Of a DNA stretch of 64,000 nucleotides, positions 52,201-62,112 are shown one piece after another. The notes below the pieces were generated by a model. It was not told the DNA's origin and ran no database searches. It was given only the letters and a program-made list of their open reading frames with translations. Positions within the stretch are counted from its first letter, which is position 1. Each line of letters starts with the position of its first letter. The translations under genes were made by a program, and so were the position numbers. The DNA comes from Limnomonas spitsbergensis (Eukaryota > Chlorophyta > Chlorophyceae > Chlamydomonadales). The stretch spans positions 4,778,001 to 4,842,000 of the forward strand of contig JAYJMM010000120.1 of assembly GCA_037349105.1 (NCBI GenBank), written 5' to 3'.

Positions 52201-55200
52201 CACCTGTGCAGTATATCTGAGACTCAGGCGGTCAAGGGAACTGCCAGGGCAGCGGAAGGGGTAGGCGCCGGTGCACTAGGAGGAGGGGCACCTGTGCAGT
52301 ATATCTGAGACTCAGGCGGTCAAGGGAACTGCCAGGGCAGCGGAAGGGGTAGGCGCCGGTGCACTAGGAGGAGGGGCACCTGTGCAGTATATCTGAGACT
52401 CAGGGGGTCAAGGGAACTGCCTGGGCAGCGGAAGGGGTAGGCGCCGATGCACAAAAAGGAGGGGCACCTGTGCAGTATATTTGAGACTCAGCGGGTCAAG
52501 GGAACTGCCAGGGCAGCGGAAGGGGTAGGCACATGTGCACTAGGAGGAGGGGCACCTGTGCAGTATATCTGAGTCTCAGGCGGTCAAGGGAACCGCCAGG
52601 GCAGCGGAAGGGGTAGGCGCCGGTGCACTAGGAGGAGGGGCACCTGTGCAGTATATCTGAGACTCAGGCGGTCAAGGGAACTGTCAGGGCAGCGGAAGGG
52701 GTAGGCGCCGGTGCACTAGGAGGAGGGGCACCTGTGCAGTATATCTGAGACTCAGGCGGTCAAGGGAACTGCCTGGGCAGCGGAAGGGGTAGGCGCCGAT
52801 GCACAAGGAGGAGGGGCACCTGTGCAGTATATTTGAGACTCAGGGGGTCAAGGGAACTGCCAGGGCAGCGGAAGGGGTAGGCACATGTGCACTAGGAGGA
52901 GGGGCACCTGTGCAGTATATCTGAGACTCAGGGGGTCAAGGGAACCGCCAGGGCAGCGGAAGGGGTAGGCGCCGGTGCACTAGGAGGAGGGGCACCTGTG
53001 CAGTATATCTGAGACTCAGGGGGTCAAGGGAACTGTCAGGGCAGCGGAAGGGGTAGGCGCCGGTGCACTAGGAGGAGGGGCACCTGTGCAGTATATCTGA
53101 GACTCAGGCGGTCAAGGGAACCGCCTGGGCAGCGGAAGGGGTAGGCACCTGTGCACTAGGAGGAGGGGCACCTGTGCAGTATATCTGAGACTCAGGCGGT
53201 CAAGGGAACTGCCAGGGCAGCGGAAGGGGTAGGCACGTGTGCAGTAGGAGGAGGGGCACCTGTGCAGTATATCTGAGACTCAGGGTGTCAAGGGAACTGC
53301 CAGGGCAGCGGAAGGGGTAGGCGCCGGTGCAGTAGGAGGAGGGGCACCTGTGCAGTATATCTGAGACTCAGGCGGTCAAGGGAACCGCCTGGGCAGCGGA
53401 AGGGGTAGGCACCTGTGCACTAGGAGGAGGGGCACCTGTGCAGTATATCTGAGACTCAGGGGGTCAAGGGAACCGCCAGGGCAGCGGAAGGGGTAGGCAC
53501 CTGTGCACTAGGAGGAGGGGCACCTGTGCAGTATATCTGAGACTCAGGGTGTCAAGGGAACTGCCAGGGCAGCGGAAGGGGAAGGCGCCGGTGCAGTAGG
53601 AGGAGGGGCACCTGTGCAGTATATCTGAGACTCAGGCGATCAAGGGAACTGCTAGGGCAGCGGAAGGGATAGGCACTTGTGCACTAGGAGGAGGGGCACC
53701 TGTGCAGTATATCTGAGACTCAGGCGGTCAAGGGAACTGCCAGGGCAGCGGAAGGGGTAGGCGCCGGTGCACTAGGAGGAGGGGCACCTGTGCAGTATAT
53801 CTGAGACTCAGGCGGTCAAGGGAACTGCCAGGGCAGCGGAAGGGGTAGGCGCCGGTGCACTAGGAGGAGGGGCACCTGTGCAGTATATCTGAGACTCAGG
53901 GGGTCAAGGGAACTGCCTGGGCAGCGGAAGGGGTAGGCGCCGATGCACAAGGAGGAGGGGCACGTGTGCAGTATATTTGAGACTCAGGCGGTCAAGGGAA
54001 CTGCCAGGGCAGCGGAAGGGGTAGGCACATGTGCACTAGGAGGAGGGGCACCTGTGCAGTATATCTGAGTCTCAGGCGGTCAAGGGAACCGCCAGGGCAG
54101 CGGAAGGGGTAGGCGCCGGTGCACTAGGAGGAGGGGCACCTGTGCAGTATATCTGAGACTCAGGGGGGCAAGGGAACCGCCAGGGCAGCGGAAGGGGAAG
54201 GCGCCGGTGCACTAGGAGGAGGGGCACCTGTGCAGTCTATCTGAGACTCAGGCGATCAAGGGAACTGCCAGGGCAGCGGAAGGGGTAGGCACTTGTGCAC
54301 TAGGAGGAGGGGCACCTGAGCAGTATATCTGAGACTCAGGCGGTCAAGGGAACTGCCAGGGCAGCGGAAGGGGTAGGCGCCGGTGCACTAGGAGGAGGGG
54401 CACCTGTGCAGTATATCTGAGACTCAGGGGGTCAAGGGAACTGCCTGGGCAGCGGAAGGGGTAGGCGCCGATGCACAAGGAGGAGGGGCACCTGTGCAGT
54501 ATATTTGAGACTCAGGGGGTCAAGGGAACTGCCAGGGCAGCGGAAGGGGTAGGCACATGTGCAGTAGGAGGAGGGGCACCTGTGCAGTATATCTGAGTCT
54601 CAGGGGGTCAAGGGAACCGCCAGGGCAGCGGAAGGGGTAGGCGCCGGTGCACAAGGAGGAGGGGCACCTGTGCAGTATATCTGAGACTCAGGGGGTCAAG
54701 GGAACTGTCAGGGCAGCGGAAGGGGTAGGCGCCGGTGCACTAGGAGGAGGGGCACCTGTGCAGTATATCTGAGACTCAGGCGGTCAAGGGAACCGCCTGG
54801 GCAGCGGAAGGGGTAGGCACCTGTGCACTAGGAGGAGGGGCACCTGTGCAGTATATCTGAGACTCAGGCGGTCAAGGGAACTGCCAGGGCAGCGGAAGGG
54901 GTAGGCACGTGTGCAGTAGGAGGAGGGGCACCTGTGCAGTATATCTGAGACTCAGGGTGTCAAGGGAACTGCCAGGGCAGCGGAAGGGGTAGGCGCCGGT
55001 GCAGTAGGAGGAGGGGCACCTGTGCAGTATATCTGAGACTCAGGCGGTCAAGGGAACCGCCTGGGCAGCGGAAGGGGTAGGCACCTGTGCACTAGGAGGA
55101 GGGGCACCTGTGCAGTATATCTGAGACTCAGGGGGTCAAGGGAACCGCCAGGGCAGCGGAAGGGGTAGGCACCTGTGCACTAGGAGGAGGGGCACCTGTG

Positions 55201-58200
55201 CAGTATATCTGAGACTCAGGGTGTCAAGGGAACTGCCAGGGCAGCGGAAGGGGTAGGCGCCGGTGCAGTAGGAGGAGGGGCACCTGTAAAGTATATCTGA
55301 GACTCAGGCGATCAAGGGAACTGCCAGGGCAGCGGAAGGGATAGGCACTTGTGCACTAGGAGGAGGGGCACCTGTGCAGTATATCTGAGACTCAGGCGGT
55401 CAAGGGAACTGCCAGGGCAGCGGAAGGGGTAGGCGCCGGTGCACTAGGAGGAGGGGCACCTGTAAAGTATATCTGAGACTCAGGCGGTCAAGGGAACTGC
55501 CAGGGCAGCGGAAGGGGTAGGCGCCGGTGCACTAGGAGGAGGGGCACCTGTGCAGTATATCTGAGACTCAGGGGGTCAAGGGAACTGCCTGGGCAGCGGA
55601 AGGGGTAGGCGCCGATGCACAAGGAGGAGGGGCACCTGTGCAGTATATTTGAGACTCAGCGGGTCAAGGGAACTGCCAGGGCAGCGGAAGGGGTAGGCAC
55701 ATGTGCACTAGGAGGAGGGGCACCTGTGCAGTATATCTGAGTCTCAGGCGGTCAAGGGAACCGCCAGGGCAGCGGAAGGGGTAGGCGCCGGTGCACTAGG
55801 AGGAGGGGCACCTGTGCAGTATATCTGAGACTCAGGGGGTCAAGGGAACTGTCAGGGCAGCGGAAGGGGTAGGCGCCGGTGCACTAGGAGGAGGGGCACC
55901 TGTGCAGTATATCTGAGACTCAGGCGGTCAAGGGAACCGCCTGGGCAGCGGAAGGGGTAGGCACCTGTGCACTAGGAGGAGGGGCACCTGTGCAGTATAT
56001 CTGAGACTCAGGCGGTCAAGGGAACTGCCAGGGCAGCGGAAGGGGTAGGCACGTGTGCAGTAGGAGGAGGGGCACCTGTGCAGTATATCTGAGACTCAGG
56101 GTGTCAAGGGAACTGCCAGGGCAGCGGAAGGGGTAGGCGCCGGTGCAGTAGGAGGAGGGGCACCTGTGCAGTATATCTGAGACTCAGGCGGTCAAGGGAA
56201 CCGCCTGGGCAGCGGAAGGGGTAGGCACCTGTGCACTAGGAGGAGGGGCACCTGTGCAGTATATCTGAGACTCAGGGGGTCAAGGGAACCGCCAGGGCAG
56301 CGGAAGGGGTAGGCACCTGTGCACTAGGAGGAGGGGCACCTGTGCAGTATATCTGAGACTCAGGGTGTCAAGGGAACTGCCAGGGCAGCGGAAGGGGTAG
56401 GCGCCGGTGCAGTAGGAGGAGGGGCACCTGTAAAGTATATCTGAGACTCAGGCGATCAAGGGAACTGCCAGGGCAGCGGAAGGGATAGGCACTTGTGCAC
56501 TAGGAGGAGGGGCACCTGTGCAGTATATCTGAGACTCAGGCGGTCAAGGGAACTGCCAGGGCAGCGGAAGGGGTAGGCGCCGGTGCACTAGGAGGAGGGG
56601 CACCTGTAAAGTATATCTGAGACTCAGGCGGTCAAGGGAACTGCCAGGGCAGCGGAAGGGGTAGGCGCCGGTGCACTAGGAGGAGGGGCACCTGTGCAGT
56701 ATATCTGAGACTCAGGGGGTCAAGGGAACTGCCTGGGCAGCGGAAGGGGTAGGCGCCGATGCACAAGGAGGAGGGGCACCTGTGCAGTATATTTGAGACT
56801 CAGCGGGTCAAGGGAACTGCCAGGGCAGCGGAAGGGGTAGGCACATGTGCACTAGGAGGAGGGGCACCTGTGCAGTATATCTGAGTCTCAGGCGGTCAAG
56901 GGAACCGCCAGGGCAGCGGAAGGGGTAGGCGCCGGTGCACTAGGAGGAGGGGCACCTGTGCAGTATATCTGAGACTCAGGGGGTCAAGGGAACTGTCAGG
57001 GCAGCGGAAGGGGTAGGCGCCGGTGCACTAGGAGGAGGGGCACCTGTGCAGTATATCTGAGACTCAGGCGGTCAAGGGAACTGCCAGGGCAGCGGAAGGG
57101 GTAGGCACCTGTGCACTAGGAGGAGGGGCACCTGTGCAGTATATCTGAGACTCAGGCGGTCAAGGGAACTGCCAGGGCAGCGGAAGGGGTAGGCACGTGT
57201 GCAGTAGGAGGAGGGGCACCTGTGCAGTATATCTGAGACTCAGGGTGTCAAGGGAACTGCCAGGGCAGCGGAAGGGGTAGGCACATGTGCAGTAGGAGGA
57301 GGGGCACCTGTGCAGTATATCTGAGACTCAGGCGGTCAAGGGAACCGCCTGGGCAGCGGAAGGGGTAGGCACCTGTGCACTAGGAGGAGGGGCACCTGTG
57401 CAGTATATCAGAGACTCAGGGGGTCATGGGAACCGCCAGGGCAGCGGAAGGGGTAGGCACCTGTGCACTAGGAGGAGGGGCACCTGTGCAGTATATCTGA
57501 GACTCAGGGGGTCAAGGGAACTGCCAGGGCAGCGGAAGGGGTAGGCGCCGGTGCACTAGGAGGAGGGGCACCTGTGCAGTCTATCTGAGACTCAGGCGAT
57601 CAAGGGAACTGCCAGGGCAGCGGAAGGGATAGGCACCTGTGCACTAGGAGGAGGGGCACCTGTGCAGTATATCTGAGACTCAGGCTGTCAAGGGAACTGC
57701 CAGGGCAGCGGAAGGGGTAGGCGCCGGTGCACTAGGAGGAGGGGCACCTGTGCAGTATATCTGAGACTCAGGGGGTCAAGGGAACTGCCAGGGCAGTGGA
57801 AGGGGTAGGCGCCAGTGCACTAGGAGGAGGGGCACCTGTGCAGTATATCTGAGACTCAGGGTGTCAAGGGAACTGCCAGGGCAGCGGAAGGAGTAGGCAC
57901 CTGTGCACTAGGAGGAGGGGCACCTGTGTAGTATATCTGAGACTCAGGCGGTCAAGGGAACCGCCTGGGCAGCGGAAGGGGTAGGCACCTGTGCAATAGG
58001 AGGAGGGGCACCTGTGCAGTATATCTGAGACTCAGGGGGTCGAGGGAACCGCCAGGGCAGCGGAAGGGGTAGGCACCTGTGCACTAGGAGGAGGGGCACC
58101 TGTGCAGTATATCTGAGACTCAGGGGGTCAAGGGAACTGCCAGGGCAGCGGAAGGGGTAGGCGCCGGTGCAGTAGGAGGAGGGGCACCTGTGCAGTATAT

Positions 58201-58368
58201 CTGAGACTCAGGCGGTCAAGGGAACCTCCTGGGCAGCGAAAGGGGTAGGCACCTGTGCACTAGGAGGAGGGGCACCTGTGCAGTATATCAGAGACTCAGG
58301 CGGTCAAGGGCACCGCCAGGGCAGAGAAAGGGGTAGGCGCCGGAGCACTATATCTGATACTCGGACAC
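49231..58368. repeat. 88-bp minisatellite, 104 units with no net length change
   Basis: The + strand unit is caagggaactgccagggcag + cggaaggggtaggcgccggt + gcactaggaggaggggcacc + tgtgcagtatatctgagact + caggcggt (88 bp). The caaggg anchor lies at 49241 in the first copy and 58305 in the last, 9,064 bp apart, exactly 103 x 88. The units differ mainly at aggc(gccgg/gccga/acctg/acatg/acgtg/acttg)tgca or atgca, at c-a-c-t/c-a-g-t/c-a-c-a before the agg, and at ggcggt/gggggt/gggtgt/ggcgat. 88 is not a multiple of 3, so no long frames open. The array is inside the GH32 gene. Confidence 0.96.
49621..57850. repeat. Higher-order repeat of 13 x 88 bp (1,144 bp)
   Basis: The rare unit carrying gtaggcgccgatgcac starts at 49621, 50765, 51293, 52437, 52789, 53933, 54461, 55605 and 56749. 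The gaps are 13, 6, 13, 4, 13, 6, 13 and 13 units, exact to the base. Units in between repeat the same succession of variants (for example tatttgagactc and gagtctcagg follow the marker). Confidence 0.85.
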
Positions 58369-58391
58369 ACCCAGGGCTTGTCGGCTTGAAG
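58369..58391 (-). CDS. Possible 23-nt micro-exon of the GH32 gene
   Basis: Between acceptor TTCTGCAG and donor GGGT|GTGTCC lie 23 nt. Joined to exon 2 at its alternative donor (59425) and to exon 3 they keep the frame and read YTFKPTSPGCTWLNDPNG. This fits the GH32 pattern Y-H-F-x-P-x-x-x-W-x-N-D-P-N-G, which is otherwise missing. The 88-bp array begins immediately after this donor, as arrays do at the other donors of this gene. Against it: the exon is very short, GTGTCC is a mediocre donor, and direct joining of exons 2 and 3 is also in frame. A second in-frame reading of the same piece gives no family match. Confidence 0.3.
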
Positions 58392-59021
58392 CTGCAGAAC
58401 CTGGATCATGAGGAAGCATAAAATTCCTACAACAACTCATGCTAACCTTATACAAGTTCTTATAAGGTTCGGACTTGGGACTTGTACAACGCCAATCCCT
58501 ACTCATATGCCACCGAGCCCCATTTCACAGCATCGTGCAGCTTGCCGACCCTTGTTGGGACATGGAGCAGGGTCCACGAGGAGAAACCCGTGAGAAGACA
58601 GTGGGGGTAGTGTGGACGGTTGCCTCGACCCGATGACTTCAGTGTGGGCATGCAATTGAGTTTGCGCGTGTGGGAGAGTGGGCCATGGTGGCGTTGGTGT
58701 GTGGGGGGTGAGTGTGGGTGAAAGGAGGGGGGGGGGGGGATGCGCTAGCGCGTGGCACAGCTTCCAAGGAACGATGACAACCCTGTTCCTGCCATGTGGG
58801 TGCGGCCAAGTGGGAAGGGTTCAGGTTAAAGATCTAAAAGATTTAGCCATTGTTCAAGCTGTTGATGCAACATGCATACGTGCCCTGAGTTTAAAGTTTG
58901 GGGATCATGCTGACCTGGGGGTGCAGCCAAGTGGAAGGCTGGCATCAGCAAGGCTGAGTAGTTCACCCCGGGCTTGACCTCTGCCATCCGCTGGGTCGCT
59001 GCAGTGGAAGGCGGGAACAGA

Positions 59022-59102
59022 CATGCTTCAGTGGATGAATCAAATGGACATGGTTCAGTTGATGACTCAAATGGTCATGCTTTAGTGGATGATCAAAATG
59101 CG
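59022..59102. repeat. 27-bp tandem repeat x3 (catgcttcagtggatgaatc..)
   Basis: Three imperfect 27-bp copies start at 59022, 59049 and 59076, differing at a few positions. They lie in the donor-side part of GH32 intron 2. The length is a multiple of 3, so a chance open frame crosses it on the minus strand. Confidence 0.8.
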
Positions 59103-59422
59103 TAAAAAGAAAAAAAAGGAACAAAATAACCATGCACTGACCCATTTCCCGGACGCCACAGGTCATGTAACCCTGCCGCAACCACCACCATCCGGCTTCA
59201 TGAAGTCATCTAGCAAGCATGCAGCTCAAATTAATTTTGGAGCCTGGGTCTGGGGCTGAATACTTCATGACCCATGCCGAAATGAGCAGGTACATTTTGT
59301 AGCCAAAGCGATCCATTGTTGGCATGGATCACCTCAGCTGATGGTCCTTGCGAGACCTGACCATGCCTTGCTCGACCGGGTGATCGGGTGCGGCGGTAAA
59401 AACAGCCCCCAATTGCACTCAC

Positions 59423-59557
59423 ACGTGTAGGGACCCTTGCGTAAAGGAGCGCAGTGCGCTGGCATGTCCTCCATCTTGTGATGGGCAGATTCATGGTATT
59501 GGAAATTGGCTGATAGCGCAACCGATCCCAGGACCAGCAGGATCACCAGTACAGCAC
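59423..59557 (-). CDS. GH32 exon 2: signal-anchor/transmembrane exon
   Basis: Acceptor CTACTCAG at 59558 and a perfect GTGAGT donor (GT at 59422-59421) enclose 135 nt. Read in phase 1 it encodes AVLVILLVLGSVALSANF, a single hydrophobic stretch of about 18 residues, followed by a hydrophilic His/Glu-rich linker ending in LRKGPYT. With the basic end of exon 1 this makes a type II signal anchor, which would send the enzyme through the secretory pathway, to a vacuole if it behaves like plant vacuolar invertases. An alternative donor two bases earlier (AC|GTGTGAG, exon end 59425) would suit a possible micro-exon at 58391-58369. The GH32 motif just upstream of NDPNG (Y-H-F-x-P) is weak or absent if exon 2 joins exon 3 directly. 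Confidence 0.6.
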
Positions 59558-60137
59558 CTGAGTAGCAATGAGACGGCGTTGGGTGGGCATGGGCATGACA
59601 GGCTGCACACAGCAGCACAGTTTGCGAGGATCTATGTTATTGATTTCATGGGTGTGTGGATCCTTGAGATCCGTTCTTTTGCTGGGACTTCACAAGGTGT
59701 GAGGCCGGCTGCCCAACCCAAGAAAACTTGAGACGCAAACACAAAAAATAACCCATTCTGGGTGCACATATGGCCCTCGTCGTCAGCCGAGAAAAGGCGA
59801 GCAGGAAACAAACAGGTCCTGGAAAGAGATCAAGCTGCCAAAGGGTTGGGACGTTGGTGGTGGAGGCCCTGGGGGCCATAGCTGGTGCATACTGTTGGAT
59901 CCCACTCTGCTAAACCGTTTTTTCTTCAGGAATTTGAATTTTGAAAATAGCTCACACCTGCAGCGACCAGACTGATCCACCGGTTGTTCTTTGTTAAGGC
60001 CTTGTAGCAATGGACCAATCCCTTTCCACAGGCATGCGTTCCTGTCTCGTTGGGGGCCGTGCTTTCCAGCGTCAAGCACGTCCAAGATTTAGCACCTCGA
60101 GATCCAGATGGATTCGATCTGCTTTAAATGAGGGTAC
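59558..60137 (-). other. GH32 intron 1
   Basis: 580 nt between T|GTACCC and CTACTCAG. I see no repeat array and no coding segment with family similarity. Confidence 0.55.
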
Positions 60138-60315
60138 AGCTTTTCAGTAAATCCCTGGATCGGGTTTGTAGGCTTGGCAGGAATGCAGCTGCTACCCATT
60201 CGCACCCATGCAAGCCTGGTGTTGCTTCGTCAGCGGATGCCAGCTCAGCCCTGAGGGGTGTGGTCTCTGACTCAGCCTCAGAATAGGGATGCATCCTCTC
60301 GTTGTTCATGCCCAT
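60138..60315 (-). CDS. GH32 exon 1: N-terminal cytosolic tail
   Basis: From ATG at 60315 (a second in-frame ATG lies two codons later) this exon gives 59 codons plus one base: a hydrophilic, acidic tail (MHPYSEAESETTPLRAELA) ending in a basic stretch, TRSRDLLKS, just before the hydrophobic segment of exon 2. The donor is T|GTACCC (GT at 60137-60136), phase 1, matching the exon 2 acceptor. In-frame stop TAA follows eight bases after the GT, so splicing is needed to continue. Plant vacuolar invertases have a similar short cytosolic tail before a type II signal anchor. The donor is not a strong consensus, and no family motif lies in this exon, so the assignment rests on position, phase and composition. 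Confidence 0.55.
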
Positions 60316-60429
60316 CGTCCTGGTTCAGGGCCTAACAATAGAAGGGAGACCGGCCCGATTTGTTTGCGTTTTAGGGTTGTTCCTCCCGCCACCACGAAAT
60401 CCAGTGCCACGTAAAGTGTAGGATATCTC

Positions 60430-60627
60430 ATGCAAATTTATGCGCTAGAGCTGACGAAGGAGAGGGTGGTCCAAATAATTGACTCCGAGCTGGAACAACC
60501 GATAGAATCTCTGGATATAATGAAGCTCGGCACGCGATTTCCAACTGGTTTCCAACCGGTGCTTCCAACTACCGCAGCTGCAGCCAACCACGGTTGCAAC
60601 CGTGTCGGCAGTCTCGGCACAAACTGA
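60430..60627 (+). CDS. Short unrecognised open frame, divergent from GH32
   Basis: ATG at 60430 opens 65 codons. The first 40 or so (MQIYALELTKERVVQIIDSE, then LEQPIESLDIMKLGTRFPTG) look like an amphipathic helical protein start. The remainder (FQPVLPTTAAAANHGCN) is low in complexity and could be intronic past a GT near 60550-60560. It begins only 115 bp from the GH32 start and overlaps its likely promoter on the other strand. I recognise no family. It may be a first exon or chance. Confidence 0.2.
   Translation: MQIYALELTKERVVQIIDSELEQPIESLDIMKLGTRFPTGFQPVLPTTAAAANHGCNRVGSLGTN
60435..60442 (-). promoter_or_regulatory. Possible TATA-like element upstream of GH32 exon 1
   Basis: On the minus strand CATAAATT lies about 120 nt upstream of the ATG at 60315. 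This is a weak match with no other promoter evidence. The transcription start is unknown. Confidence 0.2.
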
Positions 60628-61961
60628 CTGATTGTAGTCGACGTTGGTGGCTCGGTGCCACATCAAGTGTCCTGGAGGTCTTCTTTAAACAACGGACCAC
60701 TCCTTCCAAGTTCATCTCAACCCTAAAGGTACCGGCATGCTTACCGCCCGTATGCCGTATTGTTTCATTGTTTGTCTCCGTCGTATTATGTTTCCGGCAT
60801 TTTGAAGGGCTGAAAAATTGGTGTTGGCGTCGATTCTTATTTGCCACGTGTGCGTGATGACCTGCCCAGGCCTCAAACATCTCAAACTAAACCTAGATAG
60901 CACTTAGCCTTAGCATTTAGCACCTTCGCTTGGTGAACATTGAAGGTTCAGGCCAGCCTTTCCCGACACCGGCAGTTGGTACCGGTAACTAAATTCACCG
61001 CCTGGACTTTTTGTTTTGGCTGTCAGGACATTTCCATCGATTAATGCACTACAAACGTGCTAGCATCATCCCATCGTCATGCCATCCCACGGTGGTGCCA
61101 GCCGCACCACCACGGAATGTCATTTTTGAACAGTGCTCACAAGGCCACAAGTGTAACGTCCAGTCATTGATTGATTGGATTGGCAATTAGCCACGATCCC
61201 GACCGTCGTCAATGCTGCTCGGGCGTTATGGTACAAGTGTGCCCAATCGTCTCAAAATTCATATATAAGCAATTGATGTCCAACTCTGTAGCCAGCAGTC
61301 GCACTCAGTTCCCAGTTCCCACCAGTCAGCGTTCGTTTGAGTGCGCGCCACACTACATTCGCTACTACCGGTATGCGGCAAGCACCAGGCTAATGGGGAC
61401 CCACCTTTGACTAGCCGGTGGCTGCTGGCCACGGCAGCAGGGCTTGGTGCACTGCACTCCCATGCATGGCCGCATGACATTATGTAGCAGAAATGAAGCT
61501 GGGACACTCTGAAGTCTCAACCCAAGCGGTGTGTATCCTCAGGCCATTCATACATCCTGATTTCCTTAGGGGCAGTATTGCAAATAATACATAGTATAAC
61601 TGAGTGAAGTATCCCCTCATACCCGACTTGCTGGTCTCAAGAAGTCGATATTTCGATTCCAACCATCATGTGCGGTTTAGAACGGCGATTACCCGCTGGG
61701 CCCTGCTGAACGCTCCGCCACGTGGGGCTGGTGGGGAAAGACTGAGGTCAATTCCAGCTTAAATACACAGCCAGGACCATGGTTAATCATCCTGTATGGT
61801 TATGGCCCCCTGACTATGGAAAGACAGGTGCTCCCGACTAAAAGGTGTAATTCTGGGAACAAGAACAACAAATCCCAACTCTATGGAATGTGTTGCTCCT
61901 CCCTACCCCCTAATTGTCTCGGCTGCACAGCTGCATCCGCCCTAGCAAAAATAAATCATCA

Positions 61962-61998
61962 CTGCTTATTAACGCAGCAGCAGCACAGCCCCTTTGGG
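61962..61998. repeat. Partial duplicate of the exonuclease-like gene's 3' end
   Basis: The sequence cactgctta-ttaacgcagcagcagcacagccccttt resembles 62114-62150 (cactgcttaacgcagcaaaagcacagcccctgt), which encodes the last residues GLCFCCVKQ and lies about 150 bp away. Similarity covers some 35 bp with small indels and then fades. Confidence 0.5.
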
Positions 61999-62112
61999 TA
62001 AGATGAGCTGTTGGCTGAATTGCTCACCTCCCCCCACAAACGGTATAATACAGGCTACTCAGTGCTGCGGCCGAACGGGTGAATATCTTTCATCCTTTCT
62101 TTCAGCACAGGC

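Larger units (their letters stand above)
49132..59422 (-). other. GH32 intron 2 (about 10.3 kb)
   Basis: Donor GTGAGT at 59422 and acceptor GGCAG at 49132. It contains the 88-bp array (49231-58368) and about 1 kb of other sequence at the donor end (58370-59422), where I see only a triple 27-bp repeat and a possible micro-exon next to the array. If the micro-exon is real this is two introns. Confidence 0.6.
1115..60315 (-). other. GH32 beta-fructofuranosidase (acid invertase-like) gene, 5' seven exons, 3' end outside window
   Basis: Seven exons on the minus strand join in frame into 356 residues (178+135+133+116+141+214+151 nt = 1068 nt). The phases match at all six junctions (1,1,2,1,1,2) and exon 7 ends in phase 0. 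Family landmarks appear in the correct order: signal anchor (about residues 60-78), WLNDPNG (107-113, nucleophile Asp110), WGH and S-RDL, W-LPIAL-P, FSGSA (169-173), LLYTG, SDPLL-RW-KPD, QFRDP (239-243, Asp242 stabiliser) and VGA..GTAVLYAS. GH32 enzymes hydrolyse sucrose or fructans through an Asp nucleophile and a Glu acid/base. The Glu exon and the C-terminal beta-sandwich are not in the window. Plant vacuolar invertases have about 600-650 residues, so a little over half is seen. Exons 3-7 are strongly supported. Exons 1-2 rest on phase and the membrane segment. No stop codon or frameshift is seen, so the gene looks intact despite introns of about 10.3 and 44.6 kb. Invertase and fructan exohydrolase cannot be told apart here. 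Confidence 0.85.
60316..62112. other. Intergenic region between the exonuclease-like gene and the GH32 gene
   Basis: About 1.8 kb with a mixed base composition and no tandem array. Several short open frames occur on both strands (for example + strand 60430-60627, starting MQIYALELTKERVVQIIDSE, which looks protein-like but matches nothing I know). None has support beyond being open. It should contain the 3' UTR of the exonuclease-like gene and the promoter and 5' UTR of GH32, but I could not place a polyadenylation signal. Confidence 0.55.

Noticed and set aside
49231..58368. CRISPR, rDNA spacer or centromere satellite for the 88-bp array
   Set aside because: No spacers and no rRNA sequence nearby. 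It lies between exons of one gene; higher-order structure alone does not make it centromeric.
61171..61410. 79-codon + strand frame between the two genes
   Set aside because: Composition and sequence show no domain, neighbour or codon signal; one of several chance frames in this region.
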